DNA of 8,773 nucleotides from Actinomycetota bacterium (GTDB lineage Bacteria; Actinomycetota; Actinomycetes; Nanopelagicales; Nanopelagicaceae): assembly GCA_009700365.1 (NCBI GenBank), contig WLME01000036.1, positions 1-8,773 of the forward strand. Reading direction: 5' to 3'. The translations under genes and the position numbers were made by a program. Of this stretch, positions 1-5,816 are shown in pieces; positions within the stretch are counted from its first letter, which is position 1; each line of letters starts with the position of its first letter. The notes under the pieces are model-generated. The model was not told the DNA's origin and ran no database searches. It was given only the letters and a program-made list of their open reading frames with translations.

Positions 1-113
1 ATCGCCCCATCAGCTGAGGCAAGAGAAATGCCAGAAAGTGATAGTGCTAACCCCACTGACGCAAGTGTCGCCGTAGCAACGGCAAGCGTCTTATTTAAAA
101 CTTTTACTGACAT
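1..113 (-). CDS. N-terminal fragment of a secreted or membrane-anchored protein (runs off left edge)
   Basis: An ATG at 113-111 opens a frame that stays open to the window edge (37 full codons). The translation starts MSVKVLNKTLAVATATLAS and continues through a long hydrophobic, Ala/Leu/Ser-rich stretch to ASA-DGA near residues 32-37. This is a classic Sec signal peptide: a basic n-region with Lys4 and Lys8, a hydrophobic core from about residue 9 to 31, and an AXA-type cleavage site after Ala34. A good Shine-Dalgarno (AGGAG at 124-120, 6 bases from ATG) fixes the start. The mature protein lies outside the window, so its function cannot be named. It lies downstream of tRNA-Tyr on the same strand, with 140 bases between them. 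An uncleaved N-terminal membrane anchor is the alternative reading. Confidence 0.75.
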   Translation of the reverse strand, partial: MSVKVLNKTLAVATATLASVGLALSLSGISLASADGA

Positions 114-119
114 ATCTCT

Positions 120-124
120 CTCCT
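120..124 (-). promoter_or_regulatory. Ribosome binding site of the secreted-protein gene
   Basis: AGGAG read on the minus strand lies 6 bases before the ATG at 113-111. It decides the start of the truncated gene. It is also the right arm of a short self-complementary element, CCTATTTTTAGG on the minus strand (133-122), which in RNA could partly hide it; that stem is only 4 bp and the effect is speculative. Confidence 0.7.
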
Positions 125-140
125 AAAAATAGGTGGTTCA

Positions 141-153
141 ACTTCGGAGAAGT
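141..153. repeat. Short perfect inverted repeat in the leader of the secreted-protein gene
   Basis: ACTTC-GGA-GAAGT is a perfect 5-bp inverted repeat with a 3-base centre, 28 bases upstream of the ATG at 113. It could be an operator half-site pair or a small RNA hairpin in the 5' leader. Such short repeats also arise by chance, so no function is assigned. No convincing -35/-10 pair was found between this gene and the tRNA (114-253). Confidence 0.3.
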
Positions 154-253
154 GTTCCATAAACCCAAGGCAATACCAAGGAAAAATGAGTTACCAATTG
201 GTTAAATTTTGTCCCAATCGCGGTGTTTCCGCTAAGTGAACGGGCTGTATTGC

Positions 254-338
254 TGGTGGCGGGTGAAGGATTTGAACCTTCGAAGGCAGAGCCGGGGGAT
301 TTACAGTCCCCTCCCATTGGCCGCTCGGGCAACCCGCC
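254..338 (-). tRNA. tRNA-Tyr, anticodon GTA, CCA encoded
   Basis: Read on the minus strand, the 5' acceptor arm GGCGGGT (338-332) pairs perfectly with ACCCGCC (264-258), followed by the discriminator A and a gene-encoded CCA (254-256). The anticodon arm has a GGGGA/TCCCC stem around the loop CTGTAAA, giving anticodon GTA at 304-302, which reads tyrosine codons UAC and UAU. A long variable arm (GGC-TCT-GCC) makes it a class II tRNA, as expected for bacterial tRNA-Tyr. The T arm is GAAGG-TTCAAAT-CCTTC. All arms are intact, so it is very probably functional. It is transcribed away from yajQ. No strong terminator follows; a 4-bp stem at 220-232 (GCGG/CCGC) lacks a U tract. Confidence 0.97.
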
Positions 339-363
339 AGGGTCGAACAAGTGTTGCGGCACT

Positions 364-392
364 TTGGTGGTGCGAGGGGCAAACGATACCTT
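364..392 (+). promoter_or_regulatory. Candidate promoter of yajQ
   Basis: TTGGTG (364-369) and TACCTT (387-392) are separated by 17 bases and fit the loose actinobacterial TTGnnn/TAnnnT pattern, leaving a leader of about 30-35 bases before the ATG at 433. The -10 box would overlap that of the divergent tRNA promoter (383-388). The matches are weak. Confidence 0.25.
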
Positions 393-411
393 AGGCACTT
401 GAGTATGAAAA
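383..411 (-). promoter_or_regulatory. Candidate promoter of tRNA-Tyr
   Basis: On the minus strand, TTTTCA (411-406) is followed after 17 bases by TATCGT (388-383). Each hexamer matches the housekeeping sigma consensus at 4 of 6 positions. The predicted start would leave a leader of a few tens of bases before the tRNA 5' end at 338. This is a by-eye call in a 94-base divergent intergenic region, so it is tentative. Confidence 0.3.
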
Positions 412-414
412 ATC

Positions 415-421
415 AGGAAGG
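415..421 (+). promoter_or_regulatory. Ribosome binding site deciding the yajQ start
   Basis: AGGAAGG lies 11 bases before the ATG at 433 but overlaps the in-frame GTG at 421. A ribosome bound here would favour the ATG, which also gives the usual YajQ N-terminus MADSSFDVVSK. Confidence 0.55.
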
Positions 422-432
422 TGAACCAGATA

Positions 433-921
433 ATGGCTGACAGTAGTTTCGACGTGGTCTCCAAGATCGACCGAATGGAGCTCGATAACGCTTTAAACCA
501 GGCTATCCGCGAGATTGATACTCGCTTTGACTTTAAGAATACCGGAGCAAAGATTGAATTGTCCGGCGACAAAATTGCAATTGAAGCCGATACAGAAGAG
601 CGAGCAAAAGCAACTCTCGATGTCGTCAAGGACAAGATGATTAAGCGTGGAGTTTCACTAAAGCACCTCGATGCTGGTGAACCTCAACTTTCTGGAAAGA
701 TCTACAAGATTGCATGTGCCCTGAAAGAGGGAATCTCGACAGAGAATGCGAAGAAGATTGCAAAATTCCTTCGCGACGAGGGCCCTAAGTCAATCAAGAC
801 TCAGATTCAAGGAGATGAACTTCGCGTTTCATCGAAGAGCCGAGATGACCTTCAAGAGGCAATCGAGCAGATAAAGAATGGCAAATTTGAATTTGCTGTC
901 CAGTTTGTAAATTTCCGATAA
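433..921 (+). CDS. yajQ: YajQ-family nucleotide-binding protein (UPF0234/DUF520)
   Basis: This 162-residue soluble cytoplasmic protein matches the YajQ family almost end to end (usual length about 163). Hallmarks are SSFDVVSK at residues 4-11, RFDFKNT at 31-37, KKIAKFLRDEG at 107-117, the QIQGDELRVSSKSRDDLQ block at 124-141 and the terminal QFVNFR. Family members have two ferredoxin-like domains and bind nucleotides or nucleic acid; a Xanthomonas homologue has been reported as a cyclic-di-GMP effector, but the role in Actinobacteria is unclear. I chose ATG 433 over the in-frame GTG at 421 because of the Shine-Dalgarno position and family alignment. It is transcribed divergently from tRNA-Tyr, and its stop codon directly abuts the rarD start. 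Family is certain; physiological function is not. Confidence 0.95.
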   Translation: MADSSFDVVSKIDRMELDNALNQAIREIDTRFDFKNTGAKIELSGDKIAIEADTEERAKATLDVVKDKMIKRGVSLKHLDAGEPQLSGKIYKIACALKEGISTENAKKIAKFLRDEGPKSIKTQIQGDELRVSSKSRDDLQEAIEQIKNGKFEFAVQFVNFR

Positions 922-1824
922 GTGGCAAAGAATCGCAGCGAGTATTCACTAGGGCTTCTTTTCGGCTTTAGCTCATATATTTTGTGGGGGCTCTTTCCAC
1001 TCTATTGGCCTCTTCTCGAACCGGCCAATCCCCTCGAGATTGTCGCGCATCGAGCAGTATGGACTCTCGTCTTCTGTTTAATAGTCCTTGCTATATCCAA
1101 ACAGCTGCACTCCACAATTAAGATTCTTAAGAGTCCCAATAAAATGATTGGGCTTCTTGCAACAACAATTCTGATTTCAATCAACTGGATTACATATATC
1201 TGGGCAACCAACAATGGTCATGTCGTAGAAGCAGCGCTGGGGTACTACATCAATCCCCTCATCATTATTGCCTTCGGGGTTCTACTTCTTCGAGAGAAGA
1301 TGCGCCCCTTGCAGTGGCTGGCAGTCTCTATTGCTGCAATTGGCGTAATTATTTTGACAATCGATTACGGCAGATTGCCATGGGTTGCAATTGCCCTTGC
1401 GCTCTCATGGGGTACATATGGCCTTGTGAAGAAGAAGTTAGACCTAGGTGCACTTGATGGGCTTGCAATTGAGACACTGATCTCGCTGATTCCTTACGGT
1501 TTCTACCTTCTCTATATTGGCCACCAAGGCACAGGGCAATTTGGTCATAAGCCTCTCTTAACAATACTTCTCATTAGCGCCGGCGCAATCACTGCGATTC
1601 CATTATTACTTTTTAACGGATCCACCACACGCTTGCCTTATAGCACTATTGGTTTACTTCAATACATCACACCAACGATTCAATTCTCTATCGGTGTATG
1701 GGTTCGACATGAAGATATGCCAACAGCTCGCTGGGTTGGTTTTATTGTGATCTGGTTTGCACTTGCCGCACTTGGAACAGATTTAGTTCGTTCAAGCAGA
1801 GCGGTCGACAATAGCGTCGCATAA
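922..1824 (+). CDS. rarD: RarD-like EamA/DMT-family transporter
   Basis: The 300-residue integral membrane protein has about ten hydrophobic segments in two EamA halves. RarD-type motifs include GLLFGFSSYILWGLFPLYW near 11-29, EIVAHRAVW at 39-47, NWITYIWATNNGHVVEAALGY at 88-108, the LREKMRPLQWLAVSIAA block at 123-139 and STIGLLQYITPTIQF at 241-255. The family belongs to the drug/metabolite transporter superfamily; E. coli RarD is annotated as a chloramphenicol-sensitivity protein, but its substrate is unsettled, so none is claimed. The GTG start follows the yajQ TAA with no gap and has no clear Shine-Dalgarno, suggesting coupled translation. The last ten residues and stop overlap the convergent synthase gene. 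They lie beyond the final membrane segment and are probably a dispensable tail. Confidence 0.9.
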   Translation: MAKNRSEYSLGLLFGFSSYILWGLFPLYWPLLEPANPLEIVAHRAVWTLVFCLIVLAISKQLHSTIKILKSPNKMIGLLATTILISINWITYIWATNNGHVVEAALGYYINPLIIIAFGVLLLREKMRPLQWLAVSIAAIGVIILTIDYGRLPWVAIALALSWGTYGLVKKKLDLGALDGLAIETLISLIPYGFYLLYIGHQGTGQFGHKPLLTILLISAGAITAIPLLLFNGSTTRLPYSTIGLLQYITPTIQFSIGVWVRHEDMPTARWVGFIVIWFALAALGTDLVRSSRAVDNSVA

Positions 1825-2781
1825 AGAAAATAACGCACCAGTTACATCTCCGACCGGAAGCGGACCAAGAGCCGCTCGTGCATCACGAGCAATTTGCTGA
1901 AGCTGTTCTCGAGATTCATCGAGGGCCGGATGGCTGCGAAGTTCTTTAAGTACTTGAGCAACAACCTTTTCATCTTTTATGGGAGCAGTGAGTAACTTTT
2001 GAAGTTCGCGATCTTGAGATCTTTGAGAATTTCGCACATTAAGGGTTACTAAAGTAGGCACGCCTTCACGCAGATCAGTTCCCGGAGTCTTTCCAGATTG
2101 AAGAGATTCACTTGCGATATCGATAATGTCATCTGCAAGTTGAAAAGCGATGCCAATCTTTTCGCCAAAAATCGTTAGAGTCTCTTTTACCTCGACAGGA
2201 GCGCCAGAAACCATTGCGCCAAAGCGCGCACTGGCCGCGATGAGAGATCCGGTTTTATCTGCAACAACCTGCAGGTAATGTGCCAGTGGATCTTCGCCAT
2301 TCTGCGGCCCTTGAGTCTCCATGATTTGACCGATTACAAGTCTTTCAAAGGTGGAAGCTTGGAGACGAACGGCCTCGGGGCCAATATCGGCAAGAAGTGC
2401 AGAAACTTTTGCGAAGAGATAATCACCAGTCAGAATTGCTACGGTATTTCCCCATCGACTATTGGCGCTTTCAACACTTCTGCGAAGGGTTGCTTCATCC
2501 ATAACATCATCGTGATAAAGGGTTGCAACGTGCGTTAGTTCGCAGACAACTGCAGATTCAATGATTCCGAATCGATTCTTATCTCCGTAGTGCGATGCAA
2601 GAAGAGTAAGTAATGGACGAAGTCGCTTGCCACCTGCTGCTACCAGATGTCGTGAGGTTTCTTCGACTAGGGGGTAATTCCCTTGGATATGGCTGAGCAG
2701 AAGGTTTTCAACTTTCTGCATCCCATCCTGAAGTTCACTCTCTAATTCGGGAGCGATTCCCGGTATTCCAAGCGTTGGCAT
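1792..2781 (-). CDS. Long-chain trans-polyprenyl diphosphate synthase, probably for the menaquinone side chain
   Basis: The 329-residue cytosolic enzyme adds isopentenyl diphosphate units to an allylic diphosphate to make an all-trans prenyl chain. All key motifs are present: GGKRLRP at 50-56, the first Asp-rich motif DDVMD at 91-95, KTGSL at 176-180 and the second Asp-rich motif DDIID at 217-221, which bind Mg-diphosphate. The fifth residue before the first motif is Ala86 (HVATLYHDD), as in long-chain enzymes; a bulky aromatic there stops chains early. Exact length cannot be read from sequence. The ATG overlaps the nuoN stop by one base (TAATG) with no Shine-Dalgarno, implying reinitiation after nuoN. 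Position at the end of the complex I operon, seen in other Actinobacteria, points to menaquinone tail synthesis. Carotenoid or other isoprenoid use is the alternative. Names such as grcC1, hepT or ispB are used for relatives. Confidence 0.92.
   Translation of the reverse strand: MPTLGIPGIAPELESELQDGMQKVENLLLSHIQGNYPLVEETSRHLVAAGGKRLRPLLTLLASHYGDKNRFGIIESAVVCELTHVATLYHDDVMDEATLRRSVESANSRWGNTVAILTGDYLFAKVSALLADIGPEAVRLQASTFERLVIGQIMETQGPQNGEDPLAHYLQVVADKTGSLIAASARFGAMVSGAPVEVKETLTIFGEKIGIAFQLADDIIDIASESLQSGKTPGTDLREGVPTLVTLNVRNSQRSQDRELQKLLTAPIKDEKVVAQVLKELRSHPALDESREQLQQIARDARAALGPLPVGDVTGALFSLCDAIVDRSA
1874..1890 (+). terminator. Candidate hairpin terminator for rarD inside the synthase gene
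   Basis: GCTCGTG-CAT-CACGAGC is a perfect 7-bp inverted repeat with a 3-base loop, 49 bases past the rarD stop. On the plus strand it is followed by AATTTG, only a short T run, so a canonical intrinsic terminator is not certain. The same bases encode Ala298 to Ala303 of the polyprenyl synthase (ARDARA), and the Arg/Ala codons alone may explain the symmetry. No other hairpin with a T tract was seen near the convergent gene ends. Confidence 0.3.
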
Positions 2782-4298
2782 TAGCGAACAAATGTTGCGA
2801 AGGTTGCAATGAAGTTGATTAGAGGCGCTGGGTAGATTCCAAGAATTAACGTTACCGCTGAAGTAATTGCGATAGTTGTGGTGGTAAGCGCTGATGGAAT
2901 AACAACACTTGTTCCATCTTCAACAGAATCTTTAAAAAACATTAGAACAATGACGCGAATATAGAAGAATGCGGCAATCGCTGAAGAGAGAACACCTGCA
3001 ATCAAGAGTGAAGTATTTCCAGATTCATACGCTGCTGAGAAGATTGAGAATTTCCCGATAAAGCCTGAAGTCAATGGAATGCCTGCAAAAGCCAAAAGGA
3101 AGAGTGCAAAGACAGAGGCGGTAAGAGGTGAACGCTTTCCAAGTCCGCTCCAGCGATTGAGGTCAGTAACTTCGCCGGCTGAATCGCGGATCAAGGTAAC
3201 GACTGCGAAGGCGCCAAGTGTGGCAATTCCATATGCAAATAGATAGAAAATTGAAGCTTCAAGCCCTGATTTGCTGAGGGCGATGACGCCTGACAGCAAG
3301 AATCCCGCGTGAGCAATGGAAGAGTAGGCAAGCATGCGCTTTACATCGCGCTGCGAGATTGCCACTACAGATCCAAAAACCATTGTGATGATTGCAATCA
3401 GCACAAGAGCTGGTTTCCACTGCCATTGCGCATTCGCAAAGGTCACATAATAAATTCGAAGAATCGCACCGAAAGCAGCAACCTTGGTCGCTGCTGCCAT
3501 AAATCCAGTTACAGCAGTGGGTGCGCCTTGATAAACATCTGGGGTCCAAGCATGGAATGGAACCGCGCCAACTTTAAATAGAAGTCCGACTGAAATAAAT
3601 GCGATTCCGAGCAATAGGAATACATCGTTTCCGGATCCTCCGACAATGCTGGCTTGAATTCCTGAGAATGTTATGGAGGCTGAATAACCATAGAGGTAAG
3701 CAATTCCGAAAAGGAAGAAGGCTGAAGAGAATGCTCCGAGCAGAAAGTACTTCAGTGCTGATTCTTGGGACATCAATCTGCGGCGACGAGAAAGTCCTGC
3801 CATCAAATACAACGGGAGCGAGAGCATCTCTAGCGCAACGAAGAGCGTGATCAAATCACTTGAGATTGGGAAGAGAAGCATTCCGGCTACTGCAAAGAGT
3901 GTGAGTGGATAAACCTCGGTAACACGAAGGTCTGCTTGCAACGAATGGCGTTCTTCTTCAGAACCAGGAACAGCGGCCGCAAGAGCGGTGAAGTTCTCCT
4001 GATCTGCAATCAGGAATACAGAGAGAATTGCAATAATTAAAATTGAAGCTTGAAGGAGAAAACCTGCACCATCAAAGCTGACTGACCCCATCGCAGCAGA
4101 GACAGAAACCTGATTGCGAACTCGCAGAAGTGCGGCAAGTGCGATTACAAGAGATGCGACAGTGACAAATAGCTGAGAACTGCGGCGGGATGCTCGAGGA
4201 GCAAATGCTTCAATGAGGACTCCGACGAGCGCTCCCCCAAGAACGATCAAAATAGGAGCAAGTATTGAGTAATGAAGTACTGGGGCTTCGAAGGTCAT
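2781..4298 (-). CDS. nuoN: NADH-quinone oxidoreductase subunit N
   Basis: NuoN is one of the three antiporter-like subunits in the membrane arm of complex I and moves protons during NADH oxidation by quinone. This 505-residue protein has about 14 membrane helices. Residues corresponding to the known E. coli channel residues are present: Glu157 in ALEMLSLPLY (E133), Lys242 in FKVGAVPFHAWTPDVYQGAP (K217), Lys272 in ATKVAAF (K247) and Lys416 in GFIGKFSIF (K395). A polar, acidic stretch at about 99-127 (with PGSEEERHS) lies between helices, as in other actinobacterial NuoN. The ATG at 4298 directly follows the nuoM TAA with no gap, and only a weak AGG-type ribosome site precedes it. Its stop overlaps the synthase ATG. 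The protein looks complete, with no frameshift. Confidence 0.97.
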   Translation of the reverse strand: MTFEAPVLHYSILAPILIVLGGALVGVLIEAFAPRASRRSSQLFVTVASLVIALAALLRVRNQVSVSAAMGSVSFDGAGFLLQASILIIAILSVFLIADQENFTALAAAVPGSEEERHSLQADLRVTEVYPLTLFAVAGMLLFPISSDLITLFVALEMLSLPLYLMAGLSRRRRLMSQESALKYFLLGAFSSAFFLFGIAYLYGYSASITFSGIQASIVGGSGNDVFLLLGIAFISVGLLFKVGAVPFHAWTPDVYQGAPTAVTGFMAAATKVAAFGAILRIYYVTFANAQWQWKPALVLIAIITMVFGSVVAISQRDVKRMLAYSSIAHAGFLLSGVIALSKSGLEASIFYLFAYGIATLGAFAVVTLIRDSAGEVTDLNRWSGLGKRSPLTASVFALFLLAFAGIPLTSGFIGKFSIFSAAYESGNTSLLIAGVLSSAIAAFFYIRVIVLMFFKDSVEDGTSVVIPSALTTTTIAITSAVTLILGIYPAPLINFIATFATFVR

Positions 4299-5816
4299 TT
4301 ACTTGCCTGCGCTCTCTGATGGAACTGGATCAGTAAACCCTTGTACTTCAAGCACATGTGCTGAAGCGGGATTAATCACGTTGAGAAGTGGAGATGGATA
4401 AAAACCAAGGGCGACAATGATTGCGACCACCGGTGCAATGGCAATTTTTTCACGGAGGTTTAGATCCGAGAGATTTTCATTTCCAGGTGTTGTTGGACCA
4501 TGAAGCGCCTTCTGTACTGGAATCAAAATATAGAGCGCCGCAAGAACGATTCCGAAGGTAGCGATAACTGCCGCAACTGGATAGCGCGTATATGTGCCGA
4601 CCAGAACAAGAAATTCACTGACGAAGCTTGATAAACCAGGAAGAGCAAGCGATGACATGCCAGCGATAAAGAATGACCACGCCATAATTGGTGTAACTCG
4701 TTGCAAACCACCGAAGTCAGCGATGGTTGATGAACCGCGTCGAGAAATCATCCAGCCTGCGACTAAGAAGAGTGCAGCCGTTGAGAAACCGTGGTTGAAC
4801 ATATACAGGGTCGCACCGCTCATGCCCTGTGATGTCATTGCAAAGATTCCCATTGTGATAAAACCGAAGTGTGAGATTGATGTGTAAGCGATCAGACGCT
4901 TTATGTCACGAGCGCCAATTGCCAAGAAAGCTCCGTAGATAATTGAGATTACCGAAAGCACAAGAATTAACGGGGTAAATGTCTTTGAAGCATCTGGGAA
5001 CAATGCAAGGCAGAATCGAATCATTCCGAATGTTCCGACTTTATCGAGAACGCCAAGAAGCAATACTGAAGTTCCTGGAGTTGCTGCCGCGGCGGCATCT
5101 GGAAGCCATGTATGTAACGGCCAGACAGGAGCCTTGATAGCAAAAGCGATAAAGAATCCAAGAAAGAGAAGGTTCTGAGTCGTAGAACTCATATATGTGT
5201 GCAACTCAGAGAGACGGGTGATATCGAATGTATGCCCGCCATTTGCACCTGAGATCACATAAAGCCCAATAATCGAAGCAAGCATCAGCAGCCCACCAAA
5301 GAGGCTATAGAGCAGGAACTTAACTGCAGCTGCTGCGCGTTCGCCGCTTCCAAAACCGCCGATGAGGAAGTAGACAGGAATCAACATCGCTTCAAAGAAG
5401 ACGTAGAACAAGAAGAGATCGGTAGCAGCAAATACGCCAATCATCATGGTCTCAAGTACGAGAATGAGGATGTAGAAAACCTTTGGTGACCAACGGCCAC
5501 CTTCAGATTCATTCCAGCCTGCGAGAACAACAATTGGCGCAAGAAGTACAGACATCAAAATCAAAACGATTGCTAATCCATCGACACCGACTGCGTAATT
5601 AATCCCAAATGAAGGAATCCATTTCGCTGATTCAACAAATTGAAGTGCGGTGTTTGCAGAGTCAAACTTGATCCAAGTAAGTACTCCAGAAATCGCCACA
5701 AGAAGTGTGGTGATGAAGGTAGCCTGCTTGATTCGAAGAACTTGCTCTGAAGGGATGATGGCGATCAGTAGGGACCCGATAAGCGGCAGAGCCATCATGG
5801 TTGTTAGTGCGTTCAT
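4299..5816 (-). CDS. nuoM: NADH-quinone oxidoreductase subunit M
   Basis: NuoM is the middle antiporter-like proton-pumping subunit of complex I. From the ATG at 5816 it is 505 residues with about 14 membrane helices. Conserved charged residues in this numbering are Glu142 (YVFFEAMLIPVY), Lys228 and His235 (AIKAPVWPLHTWLPD), Lys259 (VLDKVGTFG), His342 (MFNHGFS) and Glu401 (SSFVSEFLVL). They match E. coli E144, K234, H241, K265, H348 and E407. The AAAAATPGTSVLLLG segment after LPD replaces the proteobacterial HSQAPTAGSV type and is typical of Actinobacteria. An in-frame TTG at 5831 would add five residues (MGGDT) but I reject it: the ATG forms a standard ATGA overlap with the nuoL stop and gives a normal N-terminus. 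nuoN follows with no gap. Confidence 0.97.
   Translation of the reverse strand: MNALTTMMALPLIGSLLIAIIPSEQVLRIKQATFITTLLVAISGVLTWIKFDSANTALQFVESAKWIPSFGINYAVGVDGLAIVLILMSVLLAPIVVLAGWNESEGGRWSPKVFYILILVLETMMIGVFAATDLFLFYVFFEAMLIPVYFLIGGFGSGERAAAAVKFLLYSLFGGLLMLASIIGLYVISGANGGHTFDITRLSELHTYMSSTTQNLLFLGFFIAFAIKAPVWPLHTWLPDAAAAATPGTSVLLLGVLDKVGTFGMIRFCLALFPDASKTFTPLILVLSVISIIYGAFLAIGARDIKRLIAYTSISHFGFITMGIFAMTSQGMSGATLYMFNHGFSTAALFLVAGWMISRRGSSTIADFGGLQRVTPIMAWSFFIAGMSSLALPGLSSFVSEFLVLVGTYTRYPVAAVIATFGIVLAALYILIPVQKALHGPTTPGNENLSDLNLREKIAIAPVVAIIVALGFYPSPLLNVINPASAHVLEVQGFTDPVPSESAGK

Noticed and set aside
220..232. Possible terminator after tRNA-Tyr (GCGG-TGTTT-CCGC)
   Set aside because: The stem is only 4 bp and no T tract follows on the minus strand, so it is too weak to list as a terminator.
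138..635. Minus-strand open frame of 165 codons across yajQ and tRNA-Tyr
   Set aside because: It runs antisense through the clear YajQ coding region and straight through the tRNA-Tyr gene, and its translation resembles no family I know.
2278..2538. Plus-strand open frame of 86 codons inside the polyprenyl synthase gene
   Set aside because: It is antisense to the catalytic core, including the first Asp-rich motif, and has no plausible ribosome site or family match.
3259..3850. Open frames in other registers within nuoN (minus 3259-3549, plus 3309-3581 and 3599-3850)
   Set aside because: They are shadows of an intact, well-conserved nuoN frame; their translations are rich in Cys, Arg and Ser with no recognisable motif.
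4523..4887. Open frames within nuoM on both strands (minus 4523-4711, plus 4594-4887)
   Set aside because: They are fully inside nuoM, with no ribosome site or family resemblance.
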